64,000 bases of DNA from the NCBI GenBank assembly GCA_014904985.1, contig MU128929.1, positions 77,754 through 141,753 of the forward strand. The letters are read 5' to 3'. Each line of letters starts with the position of its first letter. Positions within the stretch are counted from its first letter, which is position 1. This DNA is from Hydnum rufescens UP504. Taxonomy: Eukaryota; Basidiomycota; Agaricomycetes; Cantharellales; Hydnaceae. Below, one piece after another: positions 50,895 to 63,979 of the stretch. A program made the position numbers and the translations under genes. Below the pieces are notes generated by a model. That model did not search any database. It had not been told where the DNA came from and saw only the letters and a program-made list of their open reading frames with translations.

Positions 50895-53800
50895 ATGGTG
50901 TCCCACAACCTCAAGGGTTCGTGCCGCTCTCCCTGGGTGCAGAGAGCTCTGACGAATGACATGTGTTTAGCTCTCATCAAGGCCATCCGGGCTTGCAAGG
51001 TGCGCATTGAACAATGCATACTCTTCCGCTATCTCAAGTTTTAAATGATGCAGACCCTTGCGGATGAGCGTGCTCTGATACAGAACGAATCTGCTGCGAT
51101 TCGGACATCGTTTAGAGAAGAAGACTCGTTTGCCCGTCACAACAATATCGCCAAACTCCTGTATATTCATATGCTAGGCTACCAAGCCCATTTCGGCCAA
51201 ATAGAATGCCTCAAGCTAATAGCGAGCCCCCGATTTTCCGATAAACGACTTGGCTATCTTGGTATCATGCTTTTACTGGATGAGCATCAAGAAGTGCTCA
51301 TGCTCGTGACCAATTCTTTGAAGAAGTTAGTATCAGTTTGATCTCTCAGACATCACTGTGGCACATTGATCATCGTGTTTCTCACTTCAGTGACATGAAC
51401 CATTCGAATATGTACGCCGTTGGGCTCGCCTTATGTACATTTGCAAACATATCATCCGAGGAAATGTCGCGTGATCTCAGCAATGAGATCGAAAAACTTC
51501 TGGGATCATCTAACGCGTATATTCGAAAGAAGGTCCTCTCTCGAGCTCCCATCTTAAAGATTCGAAATTTCTAACGTGATTATTGGACCTTCTCCCCCTT
51601 ATAGGCCGCACTGTGCGCTCTTCGTGTCATTCGCAGAGTCCCGGATCTCGCTCCAAACTTCATTTCTAAAGCCAAAGGCCTTCTTTCTGATCGTACCCAC
51701 GGTGTCCTGTTGTCTGGTGTGACACTAATAATTGAAATGTGCGAGGCAGACAAGGATACTACGGAAGAATTCCGCAAGGTATCATTATTTCCATATCTCC
51801 GCGATAGCCTAGCCTCATATCCTACCCAGACCGTTCCTCTGCTTGTTCGCCACTTGAAATCACTGGTTACGACGGGATATAGCCCCGAACACGATGTTTC
51901 CGGCATCACAGACCCATTCCTTCAAATCAAAATATTAAGGTTGTTACGACTGTTGGGTAAGGGAGACGAAAAGGCGAGCGAGATCATGAACGACATTTTG
52001 GCGCAGGTTTGTCTTCTTGGTTTCTCGCCTCTCGTACAACTTCGATCGTGAAACGCATCGCCACCACATCTAGGTCGCCACGAACACGGACTCTACCAAA
52101 AATGTCGGCAACGCAATTTTGTATGAGACTGTTATGACGATATTGGAGATTGAAGCGGACAGCAGTCTCCGGGTAATGGCAATCAACATCTTGGGAAAAT
52201 TCTTGAGCAACCGAGATAATAACATACGGTCTGGAACATCTAGTTTCGTATTGTCACGTTCATTCACGTCCCCCATTTTCTCAGATACGTTGCACTGAAC
52301 ACTTTGAGCAAAGTTGTTTCTATGGACACAAACGCGGTCCAGAGGCATCGAAATATCATCCTGGATTGTCTCCGAGATGGTGACATTTCTATTCGTCGGC
52401 GAGCACTAGAACTGTCATACGCTCTTATCATTGAGTCCACCGTCCGCGTCTTGATTCGAGAGTTACTTGCCTTCCTCGAAGTTGCAGACAACGAATTCAA
52501 ATTGGGGATGACCACACAGATATGCCTCGCTGCGGAACGATACGCCCCCAATAAACGATGGCACATTGATACTGTTTTGCGAGTTCTGAAATTGGTGAGT
52601 GTGCTGCAGTACGATCATCTGGACCCCGTGTTGAGAAAATTCTGTTCGTAGGCGGGCAATTATGTTCGAGAAGAAATCCTTTCAGCCTTCATCCGACTGG
52701 TGTCACATACCCCAGAGCTGCAGACGTACACAGCGTCCCGGCTATACTCGGCCCTCAAGGATGATATATCCCAAGAGTCTCTTACACTTGCTGCCGTGTG
52801 GATATTAGGAGAATTTGGTGATGCCCTTCTTGAAGGGGGCCTCGTTGATGAAGAGACTCCGACAGTGGTCCGCCCTTATTCAACGTTCCTCTGAATTCGC
52901 CTAACATATCCGACTTAGCAGATCACCGATGCCAACATTGTAGACTTGGAAGAGTCGGTTCTAAATTCCCCATACACCAACGTTCTCACCCGTCAATTGG
53001 TTCTTACTTCATTGACTAAGTTGTACGCTCGGCCTGTGGTGTCTGATGCTCAACGGGAACGAATCATGGGGATCCTAGCTCAATACTCCACGAGTCCTGA
53101 ACTTGAAATCCAACAACGCTCTGTTGAGTATGACAGCCTGTTTGGCCAGCGGGAGATTGTAGTTGGTGTTTTGGAGCAGATGCCAGCTCCAGAAATCAAG
53201 GCAACTGTGATAGGAACTGGTAAATCTTTGGAATTTTTGGGAAGTGAACCATGGGAAGCTCATTCAGATTCATGTAGTGAGCGAGAATCGTGTCGTGGGT
53301 TCGACAAATCACCAGGACCAAGATGTAATTCTCCAGCCCCTTTCTATATTGATGTCGGTTCCTGACCATTATCTTTGCCCAATAGTTAATCGGTTCCGAC
53401 GAACCAGTGAGCGTTGACACAAATGGGGGACAAATTGCCAAAAATGTAGTTGACAGTATTTTCGGCCTCGACCTCGTCAACCCTACGGCTCCCCACCAGA
53501 CGCGCCAAAGTGCTGTCAATGATATTCTTGACCTTTTCAACCATTCAGCCTCACCCGCCGTCTCACCCGCTGCGCCCTCATCGTATGCCTCGCCCACACT
53601 ATTGCAGTCCTCCTCTCCCTTTGGGTTTACACCGTCGGTGGTTCCAGCACAGCAGACAGTTGTGCCGTGCCTGTGCCCGCACCCGCACCCGTACCTGCTG
53701 CGACACCCGCTAATTCGTATACCGCATATGAGAAGTCTTTTCTGAAGATCACACTCACACCCCAGGTTTCTCCTGCGCGGCCTGGTGTAGTAAATATTCT

Positions 53801-54213
53801 TGCCCGATTCCAAGTCTCTGGCGCGCAGTCAATCAGCAATGTTAATTTCCAGGCTGCAGTCCCTAAGGTCAGGTGGCTTCGTTCTATAGATGTTCCCAAC
53901 GTGGTGTCTCCGATTGACAATTATTTGTGATACATTCAGACTCAGCAATTGCAGATGCTCCCAATGTCCAATACGACGATCAGCCCAGGTGCTGTTGAGA
54001 CCCAGCAGATGCGGGTACTTGCGCCTCAAGGGGTATGCATTATCACCCTTTGCCAGGAATAATAATTGCTCACCAGGCGGAGGCTTTCATTTGTAGAGTC
54101 AAGTGCGATTACGACTACGCATTGGATACATGACGAATACTGGACAGCTTGTACAGGACCAAGTAGACTTCTCAGGTTTTCCGGCCGGTCTCACGAATGG
54201 GTCTTTGCAGTAA
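50895..54213 (+). CDS. APL4: AP-1 complex gamma-adaptin
   Basis: The large subunit of the clathrin adaptor AP-1, acting in trans-Golgi/endosome sorting. ATG 50,895 opens a 22-nt exon (MVSHNLKA) followed by a 29-nt exon (LIKAIRACK, 50,971-50,999) and then [20 protein letters not shown]. The trunk continues with [79 protein letters not shown] and [24 protein letters not shown] [20 protein letters not shown]. The hinge (about 53,500-53,720) is Ser/Pro/Ala-rich. The appendage has [20 protein letters not shown] and [17 protein letters not shown], ending [20 protein letters not shown] with the stop at 54,213. The intron 53,220-53,406 (187 nt, TVIGT to VSVDTN) is longer than the others. All joins keep one frame, so the gene looks intact. 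Confidence 0.93.
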
Positions 54214-54541
54214 TATTACTACGTGATGCGATATTAAATGTTGTTCCATCTACATCTCGGTTGGTACTATTACACCCAGTTATTTAGCGACCGCATGCAT
54301 ATACACGCCCGCGCCTCCATCCCCACGTGTGGATGGTGGCCCGGCGCATCACATTCGTGCACTCACAATTTTGAATATCTCGTTGCCTCGGTTTCCATTT
54401 TCGTCCTTGAACCAGTATTAAGTCGGATATTTGGCCAGCATGACGATGGCGGTTGTGACTCCGCTGGAAGTTGCCGCGCCCGAGTGTATTTATCCTGGGC
54501 TTCCTAGTCATTTCTAAGCACTCCTTGTATCCCCTTTGCGA

Positions 54542-57500
54542 ATGTCTGTACAGGCTGAGACCGCGCTATTCTCCCCAGCGGATGCTGCACAGAGCCCTGG
54601 TTCTTCCCTTGGAGCATCCATTCCACACCACCGCCAACGAACCAGGAATAGGCTACCTAAGAAGCCGTCGCTTTCTAACCAAATACATCCGTCTCAAGGC
54701 GACGCGGGTCCCGGCGGGGTAGCAGCTTCTACTCTGGGGCCTCAAGATGGAAACTCTCGAGCGAGCGAAGGCCTTGCAGCGCCTGGTACCACATCTGGCC
54801 GACCTCGCAGAGAGCGTGCTAAGAATCCCAGCAATCCTGTTGTACCTTCCAATTCGGATGGTACCCCCGATAAAGCTGGAGGGAACCCCCGTGATAGTGA
54901 CAATTCACGACGAGGGCCAAGGCCACAACACTTTCGGAGGAATTTTGGCACGCGTCTAACCACCGAAGGCGCATCTGGCTCGAACGCCACATTGGGACGC
55001 ACTTCTATCGCACCTATATCTACGGCAGACCTAGATTTGACATCTCGTTTAATTCACTCATTTACTCACAAAGCCGACGCCCTCGACTGTCCTATATGCT
55101 TTAACTCCATACATCCTGCCCAACCAATATGGTCCTGTTCATTATCGGAAACTGTCGACACCTGCTGTTGGACAACGTTTCATCTAAAATGTGTTCGATC
55201 TTGGGCTCAGAAAAGTGTGTTCTTTTCTGAACGTGCGAGGTTATGATTTTAATGATGGTGCATTTTTTTAATTGCTTAGGCACCAAAGAAACCCGCGATG
55301 CATATAGAGCCCGGAATGAGGACCGTGAGGGTGAGTGGCGGTGCCCAGGATGCCAGACTAAGCGTCACGAAGTACCTCAAAGCTACAAGTAGGCCTGTCG
55401 TCACACTTGTAATCGGTACTGAGGGCTAATATTATTTTCAGATGCTTTTGCGGGAGAGTCGAAGATCCCAAGGCCGGCCGTCTAGCTACCCCCCATAGCT
55501 GTGCCGAGAACTGCATGCGGCCTCGATCATGCGAACATCCTTGCTCTATGTGTGCTTCGTTCACCCCTGGATTGTGAGTCCTTTTCTGACTGTCCTGATA
55601 GGCTTTGTCATCCTGGCCCCTGCCCTCCTTGTCTTCTTTCGGTGGAGCAACAATGTTATTGTGGTCAAGAAATCCTCGTTATGCGCTGCACTCGACTGCA
55701 CAGCTCTCTCGAACAACGTTTAACTTGTGGCAGGACATGCAACAAGCTCCTGCCTTGCGGTAAACATACTTGCCAACGAGAATGCCATCCTGGCGAGTGT
55801 GGAGAGTGTGGAGAGACGGAACGTGTTCGCTGTTACTGTGGGAAAGACACGAAGACCGTGAAATGTGGAGATGGTGACGCCAAAATCTCCCTGATATTTG
55901 AGGACGGACGACCGCAAGAATGGGAGGGACGTTTCCAATGCGAAAACCTATGTGAACGCCTCTTCGCCTGTAGCATACATACGTGCTCAAAGGTCAATAC
56001 CTGTCTTGGCACTACGTTGAATTGACACAAAAGGGCTCCTCATTCATCGCTTGTTTTGCAGACTTGTCATCCTCCCTCCCCGATACCTGCCATATGTCCC
56101 CGAGATCCATCCGTGGTGAACACTTGTCCTTGCGGAAAGCAGACTATAGAGTCGTTTGGTAACGGTCATCGGACCAAATGTACCGACGATATCCCTCTAT
56201 GTACATCCACGTGCGGGAAAGTGCATGCGACGTGCTCACATGGCTGCTTATCCACCTGTCACTCGGGACCGTGCAAACCGTGCACTGTGCCAATATCTGT
56301 CTCGTGCCGCTGCGGCGAGACGGTGAGGTACATCTCGTGCTCTGCGCGTCGCTTGGCGCTCGAAGCTGGGCAAGGTGAGATTTTGTGCCACACTAAATGT
56401 ACGGGGATGAGGCATTGTGGGCGACATACCTGTGTGAGAGTGTGTTGTCCACTTGCAGGGCAGCAGCGGAAGATTGGGAAGGGGAAAAAGCGGGTGTTTG
56501 ACCCGAGTGCCCTCCAAGTCGAAGATCTGGAAGGTTGGCATGCCTGTGATCTGGTACGTATGAAATGGCATGATATTCGATATAGGACCAGCCTACCCTG
56601 ACATTGGCTCTCTTTAGACGTGCAACAAGCAGTTGGCGTGTGGGAACCATCTCTGTTCAGAATCTGACCACCGTGGCCCTTGCCCGCCGTGTCTTCAATC
56701 TACATTTGATGAGGTGACGACTCCTTTGGTGATCGAACGCAGTCTGGGCATCGGAACTCACTTTTCCTTGGTACACTACTTCAGATGATATGTAACTGTG
56801 GAAGGACGATATTAGAGCCACCAGTACCTTGCGGTACCAAGGCAGGTGCACTGACCACCGGGATATCCTCACCGTTGCTTAATTGCTTATTGGTTTGTCA
56901 GATTGAATGTTCTTACCCTTGTGTGAGACCGCCTCCATCTTGTGGACATACCAAATCGCCACATTCGTGTCACGAGGATGGTGATTGTCCTCCTTGCCCT
57001 TTTCTCACTTCTAAAATTTGCGTTTGCGGGAAGACTTCTGTCAGTAATATTCGGTAAGCCGATTGAATGATCCTTCGATCTGGTTATGCAACCTCAAAGG
57101 GCTTCATGTTTTGCGGTGCTAGCTGCTCACAAGAGAAAGTGTCATGCGGGAAGCCTTGCGGAAAGTAGGCTTACTTGCTATCATATATTTCTGGTTGTCC
57201 GTGCCTGACACTTTGCCATCGCTTCTTCAACCCCGTAGACTCATGGACTGTGGATTTCACCAGTGTGATAGGTTGTGCCATTCTGGGGACTGTGGGTCGT
57301 GCGCACAGCTTTGTGGAAAGCCGAGAAAACTATGGTTTGTTGTAGACCTAAGCGTCTAGTCGTATGTTTCACTCACAGCGATTTGATCACTCTATGCAGC
57401 CATCCCCAACAGCATGTGTGTGTGCAGCAGTGGTTCGTATCTCTTTCTTTTTGTCTTTGCTCATTAATCCACGGCCTTAACTGAAAGCCGAATCCATTAG

Positions 57501-58609
57501 TCATGCACCGTCCGCTTGCCCCGAAGATGAGCCCTGTCGCGCTGTCGTCACTCTGCATTGCGAGTGCGGACGATTGCAACAACCTGCAACCTGCGGAGCA
57601 TGCACTGCGAATCCGACGTCACGAGGAAGTGGATCGTTTCAACTCAAGTGTGCCCAGGAATGTGCAGCAGCGAAACGTAGTCGGACCCTTGCCGAGGCCT
57701 TTGGGATCGATATTAGCACAAGTGGGGGAGTTTCCAGGGGAAAGTTGTTTGGCGTGACGTGGCCCGAAGAGTTGATGGTGTTCTTTCGTCTGAATCGGCC
57801 GTTTGCAAGCATGGTGGAGAAGGCCCTGAATGAGTAAGTCCGGTGTCTCGTGGCGGTGTTCACCTTGTTGCTCCCACAATGTCTGGTCTGATTCTCTTTC
57901 CCTGATTTTTGTCGCAGATTCGTGGCGTCGATAAGAAACTTCAAGTCGTTCTTCCTCATATGCCATTGTCGCGTCGCGAATTTGTACACAAGGTCGATTA
58001 TGCTTTCCCAACAGCGTAGTATGCTTTCATTGATGTTTTCTCTGTCAGGTGGCCGAGGTGTATCGAATAAATGCGGTGGACGTTGATCAGGAACCTCATC
58101 GAAGGTGAACAAGTTCTCGTGCATCCGGAAGTTACTAGGCATTGTGCCTGATCAATTTTTCCCAGTGTTCAACTCACGAAACGGCTAGATACGCGCATCC
58201 CTGATCCTCAACTTTCCAAAGCATCGTCTAGTAGTATCGCACCCGGTGGTTTAGGTTCCGCAATGTCAGCGACCCCTTCGACCCGCCGGCTTGGTGCTCT
58301 TGCGGAATTGAAGAAAAGTCCAGCAACTGCAGGCTCTTCTCCTACTTGGGGGAGTTCCACCCCTCGAAACCCCCCATTACTGCCGTGTCGACATCCTCTG
58401 CTGCCACTGCGCCGAAAACTGCTAGTGCGGTTGTGCGATCAAACGTGAATGGGGGTGGATCCTCCCCGGCGACGGTTAGACCCCCGGACTCGGTACTGGG
58501 TTCGTCATCGACCCTTGGACTTGGCGCTGTACCAAGTCCAATCGTTTCTTCATCAAGGGCGCTGCGGAACCCTAGCAACGTACCGGCTCAGTGGGATGAA
58601 GACACTTAG
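54542..58609 (+). CDS. NF-X1-type zinc-finger protein (Fap1-like) with R3H domain
   Basis: NF-X1 proteins are RING-type regulators of transcription or mRNA; yeast Fap1 binds FKBP12. ATG 54,542 (MSVQAETALFSPADAAQS) opens a Ser/Pro/Arg-rich N-terminus. A RING-like domain follows (LDCPICFNSIHPAQPIWSC, about 55,084-55,140, then FHLKCVRSWAQKS). A long array of NF-X1 fingers comes next, such as CGKHTCQRECHPGECGECG (about 55,758-55,815), CGRHTCVRVCCPLAG, CGNHLCSE-type repeats and CGFHQCDRLCHSGDCGSC-like copies to about 57,640. Near 57,915-58,080 lies an R3H domain (KLQVVLPHMPLSRREFVHKV, then AEVYRINAVDVDQEPHRS). The tail is Ser/Thr/Pro-rich and ends WDEDT at 58,609. Numerous introns interrupt the fingers, and several joins were left approximate. 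Confidence 0.85.
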
Positions 58610-59242
58610 CCACAGAATCACTAGAAGCCTGTGTTCTCCCTCATGACCGCACCTGTGGACTTTGTATCATCACACTCTCTGTATGTTCCTGTTAGCGTGA
58701 TTAGAATAAAGTGTACGATCCTTCTCGTTCACGACATGCATTGGAGGGGTACGAGGATCTCCTAGAAATGTGATGTGCAAATCTGCAGCTTCATGTGCAT
58801 ACCAGCTCCAACCGTGGTAGATTAGGTGATTTCGTACAAATGAGCATACAACAACATTAGACTACCTGGAATCGTGAACATAACGTAGCTCTTTGGTAAA
58901 ATAAAATGGATGAATCCTCATGGTTTCCCCCTCGTTTGCTCGTGAGGGTAACTTCATACCAAGGCTCCCACACCATCACATCTCTTCCAACTACCAACGT
59001 CTCGCGTGAGCAAATGCCGAGCCCACCACGGCCAGGTTCCTAACTGCCTCAAAGGCAATGAGAACAAGACCAGTCCCTGATGATTTGTTGAGCCCTTCGA
59101 GGCTTCATCGAATCCTTCTGCGCTTCCTTCGCCTTCAACGTCCTGAGCTCCAGCCCGATCAAGCCGCCGTTTCGAGGCCCAGAGGAGATGATCGGTGCAT
59201 TGCGCAAGAACAAAGCCACGAGACTCCTTCCCTCTACTGTCA
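58610..59242. other. Intergenic region
   Basis: The first 200-300 bp are likely 3' untranslated sequence of the NF-X1 gene. A minus-strand frame at 58,954-59,304 (starting MKYMGGPPGVRFRIANI) might be the last exon of the next gene, but I cannot show it. Confidence 0.35.
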
Positions 59243-60150
59243 TCACTCGTAATAATATTGGCGATGCGGAAACGCACGCCTGGAGGACCTCCCATGTACT
59301 TCAATCGTCTGGGAGCGTGGAAGGTGCGGAACGGCGAAAGGTTTTGGTTTATTGGTCAGGGGAAGCGGCGCCGTCGTGCCAGAACGAAGCGTCTCGGCAT
59401 GCCAGAGCGCAAATCGTATTTCGCTAGTTTCGATAAGAGATGAAGCCCTCTCAGCAAGTCCATTCCTATCCAATGGTTAGTGTCCGTGAAATTAGACGGG
59501 ATACACAGTGGAATGACATACCGAATGAAGCCGCTACGTCCAGGCTCCCGCCAGTCCTTCGGTGAACCGATTTCGAGGCCACGAGCAGTTTCTCCATCTG
59601 CTCCATCTGCTTGAGGATGAAACTCTCCGAGATCAGTCGCACATGATCCAGAGGCATGAAAAGAGCCGAATTCGAGCCGTTCCACCACACGTGTTGTTGA
59701 TGGGGTCACAAGGGTTCTGGAAGAGGTCAAGACGTTGTCTCGCCATCCCGGTGTGGAAGTGGGGGGAGGGGGTACGGGAAGGACGCGTTTAGGTGTGACT
59801 TTGGGATCGGTGGAAGAACCAGGCTTCCGGTGGGGATGTGAAGGAGGCATTCGAGGCGTTGAACGCGTCTTCGGGCTTTCAAATGCACCAGCTGGGTGCG
59901 AAGAAATTGGGAGGAATGCAAATGCATCGGGGATTGGCTGGAGTGGTTTCTTCGACGGTAGTAAAGTCGATGGACTCGGCTGGAGTAGCGTCCCTTTCTG
60001 TTTCACTGGTGTGATGGACTGCTGCGAACGACGAGCATCGCGTGAATTCGAGTCGATGAAACGTGCAAACTCTTTGGCATCCCGCTTTAGCTATCTCTTT
60101 AGACATCCTGGGCGTTTGTTTTCCCTTCGGTGTTGTGAACGATGGCCGAA
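59243..60150 (-). CDS. Unrecognised Pro/Ser-rich protein, model uncertain
   Basis: A long minus-strand frame reads DAKEFARFIDSNSRDARRSQ, then VKQKGTLLQPSPSTLLPSKK, PPSHPHRKPGSSTDPKVTPK and RVLPVPPPPTSTPGWRDNVL. A helical stretch in another frame, LFMPLDHVRLISESFILKQM and MEKLLVASKSVHRRTGGSLD (about 59,690-59,530), probably follows after an intron. ASSLIETSEIRFALWHAETL (about 59,445-59,380) may be the next exon. Start and stop are not fixed; the first exon may lie near 60,170 (MLALGFRPSFTTPKGKQTPR). I know no family for it. It is divergent from the small coiled-coil gene at 60.4 kb. Confidence 0.4.
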
Positions 60151-60408
60151 ACCCGAGTGCAAGCATTGACAAATCTGCCGCATGGGCTGTGTTGCGAACG
60201 CGTTGCCTCCTGGGCGAGCCCACCTATTTACGATGCGCTCAGTGATGAATACTCAGGCATGAAGACATCTCTCACCGTGTCAGGTAGTTTCGAGAGACCA
60301 TCAGACTCTCTGAGTCTCTTCGGCATCGTGAGCTGCCGATTGCCGCTGTTGAGTCAAGTTGACTATACCAACAGGCAACAACAACAATATAAACATCCGA
60401 TCATTCCG

Positions 60409-61227
60409 ATGCCTCCAAAACCTACCAAACGAAGCAAGCCACTTGCCGACGAATCAGAATGGCAAGAGCTTGGTCATACCTCAGGATCTGGTGATAGCGA
60501 TGATGGGTAGGCTGCGTGGCCGCTGCCGACAACTGCGCGTCGCGTCTTTTGATATTTGAACCTAGCCAGCAAGCATACCTCGAGCTTTTCATGAAGATCG
60601 AAGGTGAATATCGGATTTCTATCTGTCTTCTTACTGTGTTACACGCGTGCTTCCACTAGCCGATAAGGTCAAGAAGAAGAAGCAACAAGAACTTCAACTT
60701 CTCGCAACGACGCGCAAAAACCTCGATACGTGCGTGCGTTGCCTCCAGTTTCTCTCCAGAGTGATGGACTCGTCTAACAAGAGGGTCCAGATTACCAATG
60801 GTGCTCTGGCCATGAACGCCGCCTTTGTAGACATGCAAGTCCTCTTTCGCGAGGATGATCTAAATGTCTAAATCTCGGAGGCGACAGGCTGAACGAGCGT
60901 GAGACGATGCTAGCCGAGTATACCGAGATTGAGGAGAACATAAAAGTGCTGTGGGGCGAGCTACTAGAAGAACAAGAGCGTTTTTTGGTATGCAGAATCC
61001 CCAATGACCCCCTTGTTTATTTAATTCCTTCCATCTTCTAAGAGGCTTTTTCAATTCTCTAGACCCTTTGCGAAACCCAACAAGCCGAATTCCACGCACT
61101 CCAAGAAGAAAGGGATGAACGCTACGACGCTGCCTTGCGCTCAATGAAATCCGCATGCCTTGGCATGTATTGTGTGATGTGTCCCGGTACCTCCTTACTC
61201 ATTTTTGGCTTCTGGTCGAACAATTAG
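60409..61227 (+). CDS. Small coiled-coil protein, frameshifted by an 8-bp duplication
   Basis: The exons read MPPKPTKRSKPLADESEWQE (ATG 60,409), AYLELFMKIEADKVKKKKQQ, LDTCVRCLQFLSRVMDSSNK, RVQITNGALAMNAAFVDMQV, LNERETMLAEYTEIEENIK, VLWGELLEEQERFL and TLCETQQAEFHALQEERDER, ending at 61,227 (CPGTSLLIFGFWSNN). Most of it is helical and charged; no family is recognised. The frame is lost at 60,859-60,874, where TCTAAAT is repeated head to tail with an 8-bp period. Without one 8-bp unit the protein reads FREDDLNLGGDRLNERE across the site; as given it stops a few bases later. No intron with usable borders spans the site. Either the allele is broken or there is an assembly error. Confidence 0.55.
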
Positions 61228-61638
61228 AACAATCCCGCGCTATAGAGCATATCGGCCTTGTCTCAGCAAGACAGGAGGGTCAAAGTTAACATGTCACCAA
61301 GCTACTTTGTATTTTTATGCCACTAGAGCTTGTACCCCGTGTTTGGGATCCCGTGCGCCTTCAAATCTGTACTATACCATACGTATGGCTTCGGACCACT
61401 TCCATCTTAATTTAATGTATCTACCACTAGCCTCAGATTTGTGGTTCAATACCATTGTCATCCATAAAAGGTCCTCACCGAAGTCCAGAGAAAGAGGTGC
61501 CCATTGTTTAGCAAAGAGGATTGATATTCTATAGTCATCTAATTCAACCCAACAGAAAGATCATACTGGCGCTTGTCATATCGATGTCGAATGCGGGGTA
61601 ACTTGGTTCGCCACATATGGGTACGCATACGAGTCCGA

Positions 61639-63979
61639 TCATATTTCCTTTACCACCACTTTCGCGGGCACGATCTGCTGAGTCACCACGGCTGCATCTG
61701 CAGCCTTGGTGATCTTTAATTTGGCCTTGCTCGTGGTCGTGGCCTGGCATTCGCTCTCCCAATCAATAGGAGCAAGCTCTGTAGCACGCTTTGAGAACGC
61801 TTCGAGGGTGCAGAATTCCGGCGAGCCCAGTAAATGCCTCCCCGGGGCCGCACACAATGGAAGTTTCAGGGAGCGATTCCCATATCGCATGCGAACGTCT
61901 GTACAAATATGTATTGACCCGGTTAACAGGAGGAAAGTTGAAGTTGATGAGCAATGACGCACAGTGTGGTGCAGGTTCTGATGAGCCAAAAAATTTCTGG
62001 AAGACTCCTTTTGGAGCTGTTGGAGTTCCTTTGAACAACTCAAAAGTAATAGAAGCTGTGAAATGAGGCCATCTATTCCCGATGCGCGAAGGATGACCCA
62101 AGGCGTTAATTCCTTCCTTCGGAGTGTCAACAAAAACCCTTGCCTTCCATCAAACACGTCCAATGTTTGGGATAGGCCGGCAAGGGAGGTATCGTGGCAT
62201 GCATTTATGGCTATCTTGAGAGGGTCAGCGTTGCCTTTCGAAGCTTTTGACGCCATACGACTGGAGAGTTCCTCCAGAAGGCGGCCCACGGCAAGTCGAC
62301 GGACTTCGTCGTTTTTGTCTGGAAAGTAGCATGATGTCGCAAGGGCGGGGAGGGAAATAAAAAGGGAATGGTCATACGAGGTAAGAATTCCACAGCTATG
62401 TGAGAGAGAAAAAAGTTCGTTCACTGAACGACATGCTAACATCCATCGAACCATTCTGCTACCACGGCTTCTTCCTTTAAAAAAACGCCATTATGGGTAT
62501 ATTCGATAGCAGCCCCATGGTGCGAAAGGACGTACTATGGGCCTCATGATCTCCGGATCTTTGAACTCCGCGGGTACTTTAACATCATGAGATACTGCCG
62601 CGCGAATCTGTGCACAATCCATGGGATATAAAGGCATATGAGGGGAAAACAAAAGAACCTACAGTGTCCAAAATTCCAGAAGCCCGGGGTTTTCCATCTA
62701 TTCTGACGGGGTTGCCGCCGATATATCGGGACAATCTTCCATCCAGTGTCGTTAACAACGGGTTATATTTCTCCGCGGCGGCTACATGAGCACACGTTCA
62801 GTTGTATGTCCCGTTAAAGCTACAGTTCAAGGACTGACCGCGTTCAAAACCAGCCATGAGTTCCTTGAAGCGCGCGCAAGCGTTATTTCCCATCAGATTC
62901 TCATCTATGGGATGCCTAACACGAATCCGCGGTACCGAACCATTCAAGAACTTGCCAGTTGGATATATGCCGTGGAGAACCTTATAAAACACTGATGGAT
63001 AACGATTGCGAATAGACTTGGAGAGTACGGATCGCACTCACCTGTTGGAGAGATTCGATCGTCCGTGGAAACGCTGTAGACCTGCGCTACATGAGAATGG
63101 TAGATTTCAAGGAAAAGGATATGCACCAGTTTACCTCAAGTAGATAATCCCAGTGGTGGCATCGATTGCATCGGGTAGGAAGTTGAGTCTAGGGGAATGA
63201 TGGGGTTTAGAATGAAAGGGAAAGTCTTAATCGATCGTACCTCTTTACATAAATATCATGAAGTGCAGTCCCGATCCCTAGCGTGGATTGTCGTCCCAGG
63301 TCCGTGAGTTCCCCAAGCATACTAAATAGGAAATCCTTCAGCCACACGGCGCAGCTGAGACGTGTTTCAAGACTATATCACCATTCTCCATCAACGCTAG
63401 TTCCATCTTTACGTTCAGTCACTCGCAACAGCTCTTGGGTCTCCCGCGCGTGACCATGACCAAGCACAGCGGCGTTGAATTGTCTTGCCACTCGGCAAAA
63501 TGGCCAGAATTCAGGTATTGAGGCGGGAGGACTAGTCATTCGGTTGCCAACGGGGGTCCGCTCACCTATAACGCATGAGCATCTGAGTTCCAAGGCAAGA
63601 ATAGCACTGAGAATTTGTTCGCACCATGCCGCACATAGACATGAACTTGTTCAAGAGAGAGACCAGCAGGCGAGTCATATGCTGAGGGGTCTATCAGAGC
63701 ATTCTCACGATAGCCCGTTCCCATCGCGGCACACAGCAAGTTCCAGAGGAACAAAGCAACCAACATATAACAACCTGGAGCCGGATTCTGCCGTCGGAAC
63801 TCCGAGTCGTGTGACCGGAAAGCGCCCATCGGGAGCGTTAGTGTCGTTGCCTTCGCACCTTTTTGGTAGGCCCTGGGTTTGAGTATGGACGCCCCAGTAC
63901 CAACATTAGGATCCATGGAGCCTGTTCGAGTTCTCAAGGACATTGCCTTCGGAAGTGTTAGTTCGAAGCTCAATGGCAT
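61639..63979 (-). CDS. Histidine acid phosphatase, 5' end near or beyond window edge
   Basis: A branch-2 histidine phosphatase, related to lysophosphatidic acid phosphatase ACP6. The catalytic RHGxR motif is in LSLEQVHVYVRHG followed by ERTPVGNRMTSPP, split by a 59-nt intron at 63,566-63,624. Further exons read GELTDLGRQSTLGIGTALHD, RLNFLPDAIDATTGIIYLR, STDDRISPT-like sequence, SVPRIRVRHPIDENLMGNNA and LDGRLSRYIGGNPVRIDGK. The C-terminal acid is in the HDTSLAG motif (about 62,187-62,209), and VRMRYGNRSLKLPLCAAPGR precedes the end VPAKVVVKEI with the stop at 61,639. The N-terminus is uncertain. A possible membrane or signal segment (CYMLVALFLWNLLCAAMG, about 63,770-63,710) may be coding or intron. 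The first ATG in the open frame is at 63,979, so the start may lie outside the window. Confidence 0.8.
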
